Source of the DNA: Mimachlamys varia
Taxonomy: Eukaryota > Mollusca > Bivalvia > Pectinida > Pectinidae
Length of the DNA: 64,000 nucleotides
Direction of reading: 5' to 3'
NCBI GenBank assembly: GCA_947623455.1
Contig: OX392543.1
Coordinates: 16,304,757-16,368,756, forward strand
Part shown: one piece after another, positions 32,155 through 43,300 of the stretch
Position numbering within the stretch: position 1 is the first letter of the stretch
How the letters are laid out: every line of letters begins with the position of its first letter
Notes under the pieces: generated by a model
What the model was told of the DNA's origin: nothing
Database searches by the model: none
The model's input: only the letters and a program-made list of their open reading frames with translations
Position numbers and translations under genes: made by a program

Positions 32155-32815
32155 CTGCCTGACGCTCAGCATAATGAGAGTGGAACGGCTGATTCGTCCG
32201 TTATCATTATAATGTGACCGAGTGGGGGGTTCTGCTGGGGGCCTTCGGCAGTTTACTACAGTGTGGTAGCACTTTAAATTGGCATAATATCCAGACTATC
32301 GCAAGAAGGCTTACACGAACATATCGCTGCCTCCCAAATACATACGCTCTCAACACACACACACACAGATAACATACATCGGGAGGCTGTCCTTAAAGGC
32401 CCAATTCATAACTTCCGGAAATTTTTCGGGATTTTGAAAAATTATGAAAAAATCCAGTTGATAACCATGCAAAAATATGTCTAAAACGAAGTAAACTTGA
32501 GCGGTAACTAACAAGAAACTCTTGACAAAAAATTCTAAAGACTTGAAAATATTCAGGTGTGGCCCACTTCAACAACAAACAAAAGGTAGAAGACAGCTCA
32601 GATACAAATACCGAGTTTCAACTGCTGCTGTACCGGTAACTGCGTAAGAATGCATCTTGAATATTGCTGATAGCAGTTAATCTTAGCTAAATCTATATAA
32701 TATAACAAAATGATTATGCTTGATTTTCACTCCAAGTTTTGCGAAAAGTTACGTATATTGGGCCTTTAAATGACATTAACTGTTAATATGACGTAAAAAC
32801 AATCGACCAATCAAC
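32155..32815 (+). mobile_element. SINE-like repeat interrupted by a TTAA element
   Basis: The left part, 32155-32396, runs CTGACGCTCAGCATAATG to GGCTGTCCTTAA. The right part, 32766-32815, resumes TTAAATGACATTAACTGTTA. The two halves give the uninterrupted tail seen at 8512-8560 if one TTAA is removed. Confidence 0.75.
32397..32765 (-). mobile_element. TTAA element family 1 inserted in a SINE
   Basis: A 369-bp copy with TTAA duplicated on both sides (32393-32396, 32766-32769). The host SINE supplies the pre-insertion sequence with a single TTAA, which shows that TTAA is the target duplication. Confidence 0.85.
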
Positions 32816-33228
32816 CGTCTCTGAACCAACCAATCAATTCAGAACAAGCAATTTGTAGTACATGTAACTGTTAACAAAATGATGGATGACACATGCCAAA
32901 GCCAGCAAGTTCACTGTGGTCCTTTAGACCAGGCGGGGTAATGATGATAAACAACCTCTGCAGAATAACTCGCATTCACTAGTGATAAGAATTGGTCCAA
33001 GTGTCCATACTTGTGAGCTTAATTTATAATTTTCTTAAGAAATGTAATTATATACAATAAAACCTAAAAAAATGCCTTTTGTTTCATTTGCTTACACCAC
33101 CATATTTCGAGTCCTTTTTTATCATTGTTTAGAATGCCTTTTCATGTTCAAGGTATTACTTATCCCTTTATATCAACATGCTTTGGACTAAATGTGGCAT
33201 GTGGTTTTACTTTTACTTTTTCTTTTAA

Positions 33229-33619
33229 AGGCCTAATCCAATATACGTAACTTCAGGGAAATTTTCGTGATTCTGAAAAATTCTGAAAAAAAATCCAGCT
33301 GATAACCATGCAAAAATAAGCCTAAAACGAAGTAAACCTGAGCGGTAACTAACAAGAAACTCCGGACAAAAAAAATCCAAAGAATTGAAAATAATTCAGG
33401 TGGGGCCCACTTCAACAACAAACCGAAGGTAGAAGACGGTTCGAAATGGACGCGTGTTTACAAATAGCGTGTTTCAACCGCTGCCGTACCGGTAACCGCG
33501 AAATAATTCATCTTGAATATTGCTGATATCAGTTAATCTTAGCTAAATCTATAAATATAATAAGTTATTAGGCTTGATTTTCGCTTCAAGTTTTGCCGAA
33601 AGTTACGTATATTGGGCCT
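33229..33619 (-). mobile_element. TTAA element family 1, full-length copy
   Basis: Flanked by TTAA (33225-33228, 33620-33623). Oriented like the 32397 copy, opposite to 22285. Confidence 0.85.
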
Positions 33620-34134
33620 TTAAAACTTGTGAGTACTTTTTAAAATTTTCCGATTCAAAGGTTTGAAAAGTTCATTATGAAATTTCAGGGGTGAATGAGT
33701 TAATATTATAGAGGTGTGTTACATGTAATTGCGAGTACATTTAATACCAATCTGATTAAAATACAGATCTTTCCTTACATAGGGAGCTAACAACATCACA
33801 GAAGAGGTCATGTTCCGATGACCTTTGTACACTCCATACTTCATGCTGTAGGCAAGCTATCTAATTGATGTCATCCGCAGCAAGTCATTTCGTCACAATT
33901 TGTAGATAAGCTTGTTGTGAGGAAATGATTTAAAGCATAAATATGATCTGGCAAGCTTTTTTTGCACACCATCATTGACTTTCAGGATCCTGGAAGAATT
34001 TAATTGGTCGTTATGAAAGTTCATCAGGACATAACCCCTTATGGGAATTTACCAGACCCTACATATGTAAGGAGGGTTGCCAAGTAACAATTAGGATCTG
34101 CATTTCAATCAGATTGCATCAATCCATACAAATG

Positions 34135-34610
34135 TGTTTCTACCACAATACCCTGTGTTATTCCACTCTCAGACCATTGTATAAACGTGCTGACTGTTGG
34201 ATAAATATATGTTATATACCACTAGTGGAATATGTCCTTCCGGACTTTTGATTGGTTGAGAAGTTGAACTTTGACCGGAGATGTGGATTGTTGACGACGT
34301 CATCGATTGTTCACGTCGTCACAACTTGGCGGGAATGTATTCGAGATGATGTGATTTCCTGCAAATCCGCGATTCACCCCAGAAAACAACACTGCAACTG
34401 CCGACTAAATATCATTGTGGTAGAAACAGGTCACACAACTCGTGGTTATTGGATATGGAATTTATTTGACTCTTGTTAATTATTTTTTAAAAGTTACAAA
34501 AGACACTCGCTAAAGCTCGTGTCTTTTGTAACTTTTAAAAAATAATGAACTCGAGTGAAATAAATTCCATATCCAACAGCCACTCGTTGTGTAACCTCTA
34601 TATATGTAAC
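34135..34610. mobile_element. Composite inverted-repeat element
   Basis: 34135-34370 is the inverted counterpart of 3655-3905. 34428-34597 is a foldback whose arms include GGATATGGAATTTATTTGA and its complement. One arm of this foldback recurs at 57022-57115. Confidence 0.6.
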
Positions 34611-34854
34611 AGAACAAATAAAAATACCTTGGAATGAGTTGTAGATTGGAATGTATTAAATGTATGAACATTGTAACAGATTTCTGAAGCATGTCACACA
34701 GGTAGAAATTAATGACTCTATCATTAGGGTGAGTATGTCATCTTCATCAAAACACATATGCCTGCATACATGTATGGGTAAAATAAAAGAAAACAAATTT
34801 TCCTGCAATTAATCATGTTTTTTCTCTCAAGTCCTCTTAACCTTGTTTTTTCGT

Positions 34855-35115
34855 CTCTTCATTCCCTTTCAATCTCTCTATCTCTCTCTCTTGCTTCCAT
34901 CTCTCTCCATATTCTCCTGCAAGCATTCATATTTTCTCTCTGTTCCTCTTTATTTTGATTATTGCTCTTCACACTAATCCCTTTCAATCTTTCTCTCTTC
35001 CTCGCTTCCATCTCTTGCCATCTTCTTGTGCAAGTATTCATACTTTCTCTGTTCCTCTCTATTTTTGTCTGTTTCTCATTCTCTCTCTCTCTGCCTCCTC
35101 TCTCCATCCTTCCTA
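34855..35115. repeat. CT-rich low-complexity stretch with ~110-bp duplication
   Basis: A CTCTCTNTC-rich strand in which TTCCATCTCTxxCCAT…TTCTCTCTGTTCCTC occurs about twice. The Arg/Glu-rich frame on the other strand is an artefact of composition. Confidence 0.6.
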
Positions 35116-35204
35116 GCACTATATTACAATGATGACCTACCATCTGTTTGTATATTATATATATATATGTAAGTCACACAGATATCACACAGCGTCCTTT
35201 TTAA

Positions 35205-35292
35205 TTCATTCACCCCTGAAATTCTATAATGAACTATTCCAACCTTTGAAGAGGAAGAGTTCAAATACAATTTCAGGGGTGAATGGGTTAAC
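35205..35292. repeat. Inverted-end repeat, best copy of the CACCCCTGAAAT family
   Basis: ATTCACCCCTGAAATTCTAT at the left and ATTTCAGGGGTGAATGGGTT at the right form inverted ends around a TGAACTATTCCAACC core. Confidence 0.7.
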
Positions 35293-35449
35293 TACCGGTA
35301 ACAGTATTATATATATTACAGGAATATTTACACACATGGCACTATAAACAAATATATCACAATTTATCTTACATATGATATAGATATTTCACAACTGAAT
35401 CATATTTGGCCTCCAAAAACCTTTAAACAAACCATTCTCGACCAACAAC

Positions 35450-35700
35450 TATATTTATCTCAACAACCTTGGCCTTCATATAATTACATATACACATAAA
35501 TAATAAGCTTGGCTTTTCAAAGCATATCTACAGTTTTGACTTTTTTGTGTACAATTGTATTTATAGACAACCTTGACCTTCATATAATTACATATGAAGT
35601 TTATATGTACATAAATAATAAGTTGAGCTTTTCAAAGTATATCTACAGTTATGACTTGTTTGCATATTTATAAACAACCTTGAACTAACAACTTTATATT
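35450..35700. repeat. Two-copy tandem duplication (~110 bp)
   Basis: CAACCTTGGCCTTCATATAA … ATCTACAGTTTTGACTTTTT is followed by a diverged second copy, with further loose CAACCTTGA repeats to ~35950. Confidence 0.6.
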
Positions 35701-37139
35701 GTTGAAACAATGTCCTTATTAGCCACAACTTGTATTTGAATCAACCTTGAACTTTTAACAACACTTGACCTTTCATTACATAATAAATAATATTTTACCT
35801 TCCTTTAATTATGTCATAAAGACATACAGCTTGTCACTTAAACATCATCAATAACCTTGAAGTGTCACGTAATAATAACCATTGTATAAACCTGGTATTA
35901 TCAACCTTGACCTTTAACATCACGACCTTGATCTTAATATTATTAACAATTCTTTGTCATACACAACACACATAATTATTGATATACAAAGATGAAGTTT
36001 GGTATTCGCCGTAATTAGCGCCCAGGGCGCTTAAAAAATTGGTTCCAAATTAGGGGCCGCTACATAGGCTTGAACCAATCTAGCATTTAAACAAAAAATG
36101 TGATTTTTAAATAAGTAAATAAGTATGTTGTATTATGACAAGAATGGGTAGCACTTATGATGTGTGACATTATTGTAATTAATTTTGGACAATGTCTACA
36201 CATATTACCAATATTTGTTGTTGTTTTTTTCTTGTAAACATTCGCAAAGTGAGATTTGTCTCTCTGTTATATAAAATCATTTGGTTGTGTCATGATTAAA
36301 GGGGCTCCTATTTAATTTTAATTCCTCCTTATAATGGGGAAGGGCACCAATTACGGTGAATACAGTACTTGTAAATACATAACTGATTATAATTCTATTT
36401 ACTGAATGTGTACATTTTTATTAATGGCATTTCAAGAGACATACCGTATTTGACCTATAATTAGTGCACATCCACCATTTTACAGGTTCAGTTATTAAAA
36501 CCCTTAAAACAGTTCCTTCCTGTCTGTTTCCTTTGTCAAGCCAAGAGTACAATAGCCAAGTGTCGGTGTTCTGACCGCTGAAATCAGCTCACTACCCAAA
36601 ATAGGGCGAGTTAGCGGTAAGAATATCGACAGTCGGTTATTGTATTCCTAATATCAGTGACATTTTAATCTGTCACATAAATATTCTCAGGCATATTTAC
36701 CTAAGTACAGTACATGCCTTGATACAAAGTATACAACTTGTTAATCTTATAGATTCTTATTTTCTATGACCTTTCAATTTCTGGACAATTATCAACACAT
36801 TTTTTTTTTACTTCAAATCTCTATAACATTAAAAGAAAAAAGAATTATGCAATACAAATTTTTGATTCAAGAAAATAAAGTGTCTCTCAACGTAATTGTG
36901 ATGATCGACATACAACTAAATAGCAATTTAAAATCTGTTAACTCAAACTCTCGGAGTTCAGACCAAAAGTTTGAGGGGTACAATTTGATTAACAAATCCA
37001 AAGTTTATCTTGCATTGTCATTTTTTAATTAGGTGGGACCACAAAGACAAGCTCTGCAATTATCACAGAATTCGATAAAATATGAAATATTAACATGAGC
37101 ATTTCAAACATAACAGTTCCCACATAGGTACCCAGGATA

Positions 37140-37480
37140 CATTGTTGTTTATTCAGCTTCTAACTAGGGGATATATGATAAGTGTTAACCTCTGAAACCT
37201 CCAATGAGGGAGAAATTGGGTGAAATGCGACTGAAACTGCATTGCTCAATTTGTCTTTCCCATTTTATGTATCAAAATAACTTCAAAATCTATTCATTTG
37301 ATCCAGACACATCTGTTATGGTCATTACACACACCCTGCAGTAAATAGGAGATCATTTGACTACAGGATGTATACAATATATAAGCTTTTCAGTTTGAGT
37401 TTGGACTTAAATGGGAGAGATTTGTAAATTTTGGTCGAAATGAGGGAGTCTCCCTTATAATGAGGGAGGAGAAACAGGCA
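37140..37480 (+). mobile_element. Dispersed repeat, second copy of the 17225 family
   Basis: Same order of blocks as at 17225-17530: ATTTGATCCAGACACATCTG, TTATGGTCATTACACACACC, GGTCGAAATGAGGGAG. An inverted third copy lies at 63140-63650. Confidence 0.65.
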
Positions 37481-37859
37481 TGATATATATATATAAGTAC
37501 TTTGTTTTGAGTGCCTACAGGTAAACTGTCGTGATTAGAACATCATGTTTGGTTTGAACTTGACAGCAATAAGTAAAATCATGGAATGCTGACTTTTCAT
37601 TCTTAATTTATTCAACAAATTACATTTCATTGGTCATTTGTATTCAGTTCCTTGCTAAAGCCTGATCAGTGGAATTTCATTTAGAAGCAAGTTTAAAGCC
37701 TTTTATTTTTGGGTAGCTACAGTTTGATGGGTGAATTATGCTTAATTAATATAATTAATCATTATTCTATTTCCGATTAAAATTATGTTCAAATACTGAA
37801 ATAAGGTATTGGCCCCTTGTTTATGAACATAAATATCCACTAGTAATGTGAGAAATAAG

Positions 37860-38000
37860 GACTTAGTAATATCCCCTGAATTTATCTCTTAATTATTATC
37901 GCCCCTGAATTTGTCACTTATTATAATTATCTCCCCTGAATTTGTCACTTATTATAATTATCTCCCCTGAATTTATCACTTATTATTATCACTTATATCA
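37860..38000. repeat. ~33-bp tandem repeat (4 units)
   Basis: Units of CCCCTGAATTTGTCACTTAT plus TATAATTATCT. Confidence 0.8.
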
Positions 38001-38374
38001 CTTGAGTAATGTATACACTATTTTGTTTCCATGGTAACATCAAAACAAACATTACTTTCTGCTTGTTGCCATGGTAATAGATGACTTTATATTCATGTTA
38101 GTTGGTCTAATGAATTAATCAGAACCTATAATTTGTTTATCTCAATGTGGTAACATCACAACATACAATGCACTTCTAAATTGTCTTCATTCTTAATTCT
38201 TCAAGATCGGTACCAGAACGATCACAATGGCACAAAGTATTATTTTCCACCATAAGTACATCGCAATAAATAGTTTGTGACTTAATCATTCCTCACCCAA
38301 TAATGACATAATGATAATAATTAACAGCACTCTTCAAGTTTGCAATCATAGATGGTAACTTATCACAACTCCCT

Positions 38375-39015
38375 AATATCTCTTTACTTTCTATGGTAAC
38401 ATCACAGCAAACTTTATCTGTAAGTTACCATAATAACATCACAACATACTTCCTGTTAGTTACCATAATAACATCACAACATACTTCCTGTTAGTTTCCA
38501 TAGTAACATCACAACATACTTCCTGTTAGTTACCATAGTAACATCACAACATACTTCCTGTTAGTTACCATAGTAACATCACAGCATACTTCCTGTTAGT
38601 TACCATAGTAACATCACAACATACTTCCTGTTAGTTACCATAGTAACATCACAACATACTTCCTGTTAGTTACCATAGTAACATCACAACATACTTTCTG
38701 TTAGTTACCATAGTAACATCACAACATACTTCCTGTTAGTTACCATAGTAACATCACAGCATACTTCCTGTTAATAAGTTACCATAGTTACATTACAACT
38801 GGCTTCCTGTTAGTTACCATGGTAACATCACAACATGCATTCCTTATAGTTTCCATAGTAACATTAGAGCATGCTTCTTGTTAGTTACCATGGTCACATA
38901 TCACACCAAATTTCTTATTAATTTACAAAGTAACATCACAACATAATTATTTCCTGTTAGTTTCCAAGGTAGCACCACAACCTTATTCTTTTAGTTTCCA
39001 TGGTAACAGCACAAC
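38375..39015. repeat. 35-bp minisatellite downstream of tamalin
   Basis: About 18 units containing TTACCATAGTAACATCACAA and CATACTTCCTGTTAG, regular in the middle and diverged at both edges. It begins ~410 bp beyond the tamalin stop codon, so it may lie in the 3' untranslated region or just past the gene. The GTTACCATAGTAAC core is self-complementary. Confidence 0.9.
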
Positions 39016-39428
39016 ATTCTGTTTGTTTGTCTCAATGATTTCTATCACAAAATTTCATTAAGCGTACCGTACACCACAAAGTATATAACATATTGTTAAA
39101 CTTCCATATAGTAGCATCACAACAAATATTTCCCATTTGTTGCCATAACAACCATTGTTTCGGTCAGGGCTCAATACAGAATTAAATTGACTTAAATTAT
39201 CACAAACAGAATACCCTTCCATTTGTGGCTCTTTTCTGCATTTGTCTGTATCTTTGGTATCAAATATAGGCATTAATCGCCAAAACATCACAGAAATCTC
39301 ATCTTATATATATTTGAATCAATGTGATACGCATGAGTTTATAAGTAGATATATCACTCTAATGAAAGCTCTGAATACACTGATCACTATTTCCAATGTT
39401 TTAAATCTGAATTTTCTCCGATATTACA

Positions 39429-40366
39429 TCACAGTTTCGTAACCTCTGACCTTTCATTGATATGAACAGGTCCATAATGTAGGAATGGTATCTTAATGCT
39501 GGGATCAAAGTTTTCACTCGGAAACACATCGCCTGATATCTGCCGTTTCTGGGGTGTAATACTAGCCAATGTCCCGAAAGATGACTGATCCGTTTGACTT
39601 GAACTTACTTTCTCAAGCGAGTTTAATGATAATTGTTTGTGCCTGACCTCTGACCTTGAACTATTAACCTCTGAACTGTCACCTTCACGCCAGCCATGAT
39701 CCTGAAGTGACCTAAATGATCCACATCTTTGTTCCTCTAGCCACTGTTTTGAATCTCTAGCCCAGTTAGTTTTATTTGGCACTTTGAGTTTGTTTGTATA
39801 TTTTAAGTTTTGTTCACTTTTTCTTGACGATTTACATTCTAGAGTTTCCATGTGTCCCTCAGATTTGATTTTCCGGATGTCATGTCTGAGTAGCGGATTG
39901 AAGGTAATGTCTATTGGTCCACATGCTCCTAACCTATCCATGGACAGATCATCAAAATCCTCGTTGGTTTCGCCTTCATAAATAGCACCTATACTTCCGT
40001 GCCCTGGTCGGAGTGCCCCCGTAGTGTTATTTTTCTGACTTCTGACACTACTCAAACTATCCGAGTTCACACTATGTCCATCACATGTAAACCTGAGACC
40101 AGAAACACTGTCACTATCAGAATCTGCATAGGAAATGTCGCAATACTCGCTCAACAGCGACCCCGTGTCCTCCTCACCGTGAATATGGTCGGAAAACCTG
40201 TCCCCGCTGATCAGGATCCTGGGTAAGCTGTGTTTGGCCTTCGGGAAGTTACTGATGTTCTGAGAGGATAAAATGCTGTAGCGATCCCAACTACTGCTGG
40301 ACGCCGTACTGTACACGCTCTGACGGATGTTGTCATAGCGACTGATGCCCCTACTCTCGCAGTAAC
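39429..40366 (-). CDS. TAMALIN: Tamalin last exon
   Basis: Begins RYCESRGISRYDNIRQSVYS and continues as a Ser-rich, largely unstructured tail of ~311 residues to HINERSEVTKL and TGA. The first part aligns with the conserved segment after the tamalin coiled coil; most of the rest is poorly conserved in the family. Confidence 0.9.
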
Positions 40367-43300
40367 CTGAAACATGAACGGGATTTTATTAACAAGTGTT
40401 TCGTCGTTGTCTTTGTTTTGGTTTACTTTGTTCAATATCCTATTAACAGCCAGGATCATTTAAGGATGTGCCAGGTTTTGGTAGTGGAGGAAAACTGGGG
40501 TACCCAGAGAAAAACCACTGACCTATGGTCAGTATCTGGCAACTGCTCCACGTGGGATTTGAACTTCCATCCCAAAGATTGAGGGCTAGTGGTCGAATGT
40601 GGGAACACCTTATAACTACTCGGCCAACGTTGCCTCCAATCATTGTTATCATCATATGGATGTCATAAGTAATAAAGATACCAGCCAATCCCACAAAATA
40701 TTTTCACGTAAAAATTTAGTAAAAGTGGCGATTTACTTATCAAGATTATGTGATTTGTCAAAAACAATTGAAATACATATACGATAAGGGACATAACATT
40801 CAAATCCGATTTCTCACAAATGAAATCAAGAATATAAAAAAACAACCTGAAAATATTTTTTTTTTTATTTTGTTAATTTCTACAGAACATTGAATTACAT
40901 GCAGTCCCGATTGGAATTATGATCCAACTCACACAGGCTTGGAAGATTTTGTTTTTGACCTTGGGAAGCATAATATGTTTAACAATTGTTAAATTATCAT
41001 TGTACATACTGGATAATTCTTAAAACTTACGATCTAATATTTCTCTCTCCTGGAATTCTAGATCACGTAACTCTTTCATCTTGCTGGTTACGACTCTCTG
41101 CAGAGAAAGAAACACAAACATCATAATCAGTGCAAAGCAAATTCCTAACGTCATGTTTTCTTCAAAATGGAAATGGAACGATTTAATATAACTTTAACAA
41201 ATTGAAATTTAGTGATATACATTTGTATACCTGATATTTTTAATTCCATTAAATTTTGAAAAATTTCATTTAAATACAGCAAATTGAAACTAGACTAACC
41301 CCACACAACATATATTGTATAACGGAGTTTTGTGACAAATAATTTGTTTCATTTTGTTTCAGGTGGGAAATGTAGGATTGGTTGGTAGCAAATTGTATTA
41401 CCGTATTTGACAAAATTATATGAAATCATTATTTTTATTTTTGTCTTATTGCAGTTATAAACTTGAGGCGTATGACTTATGTATGATTTACTGACCTTGA
41501 GGCATATGACTTATGTATGATTTACTGACCTTGAGGCGTATGACTTAGGTATGATTTACTGACCTTGAGGCGTATGACTTAGGTATGATTCAATGACCTT
41601 GAGGCGTATGACTTATGTATGATTTACTGACCTTGAGGCATATGACTTATGTATGATTTACTGACCTTGAGGTATATGACTTAGGTATGATTTACTGACC
41701 TTGAGGCGTATGACTTATGTATGATTCACTGACCTTGAGGCATATGACTTATTTACATATATCTATATATGTCACTTCCCTTGAGGTGTATGTCTTATGT
41801 ATGATTCACTGACCTTGAGGCGTATGACTTATGTATGATTTACTGACCTTGAAGCGTATGACTTATGTATGATTTACTGACCTTGAGGCATATGACTTAT
41901 GTATGATTCAATGACCTTGAGGCATATGACTTATGTTTATATGCCACTGACCTTGAGGCATATGACTTATGTATGATTTACTGACCTTGAGGCATATGAC
42001 TTATGTATGATTTACTGACCTTGAGGTGTATGACTTATCTTTATATGTAACTTACCTTGAGGCATATGACTTATGTATGATTTACTGACCTTGAGGTGTA
42101 TGACTTATGTATGATTTACTGACCTTGAGGTGTATGACTTATGTATGATTCACTGACCTTGAGGCCTATGACTTATGTAAATATACATTGTACATTGTAT
42201 CTATAGTATGTCACTTACCTTGAGGTGTATGACTTATGTTTATATGTCACTTACCTTGAGGTGTATGACTTATGTACATATATCTATATATGTCACTTCC
42301 CTCGAGGTGTATGACTTATGTATGATTCACTGACCTTGAGGCCTATGACTTATGTACATATACATTGTACATTGTATCTATAGTATGTCACTTACCTTGA
42401 GGTGTATGACTTATGTATGATTTACTGACCTTGAGGTGTATGACTTATGTATGATTCACTGACCTTGAGGCCTATGACTTATGTACATATACATTGTATC
42501 TATAGTATGTCACTTACCTTGAGGCGTATGACTTGTGTTTATATGTCACTGACCTTGAGACATATGACTTATGTATGATTTACTGACCTTGAGGCGTATA
42601 ATTCGGTCATACAGCTCCACCTTATGGACACAGTCCTCAAACAACACAACAAGCCTAAAGAAAAAATATGTAGTCATGTATAAAGTTTGTTTGTATTACT
42701 TGAGCTAGGTAGGAGGAGGTGGGACAACATTAAAATTCATACTTTAAAATTTAGTTTGGGTCATAATTGTAGCTGCATGGGGGTCAGGCTTTATATGGTC
42801 TACAATATTGTAATCTGATCATTAAAATTGATCTCTTAAGTTGAAGGGCAAAAGGACAATAGATCCAAATTATTGTACAGAAACCTGAACAAACTGACCA
42901 AAAATTAATGACAACAATGACAAAGTGAACCCTATATGTCACTTTTTCAGGCGACACAAAAACAGAAATTTAAGCCTACTTTGGTGAACCCTTGGTAACA
43001 GAGATGCACCACTTCAACCTCACCTATCACATACAAACCATTACCTGAGCTGATCCCCACTAAGTTTGATGGCCGATACCAGTTCTGCATGTGTAGCCAC
43101 CTCCATACTACGGCCGTTCACCGACAGAATTACATCTCCTACAAAAAGAGAAACCAAATAATCTATAAATAGAGAAACCTGAGGCTGAGTTACATCTCCA
43201 ATAAATAGAGAAACCAGTTACATGTACATCTATAGAGAAACCAGTTACATGTACATCTATAGAGAAACCAGTTACATCTCCTATAAATAGAAAAACTAAT

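Noticed and set aside
34859..35143. Arg/Glu-rich 94-codon frame
   Set aside because: Reverse translation of CT-rich low-complexity DNA with an internal duplication.
38375..39015. CRISPR-like array
   Set aside because: Units are contiguous without unique spacers, in an animal gene region; the same holds for the other arrays.
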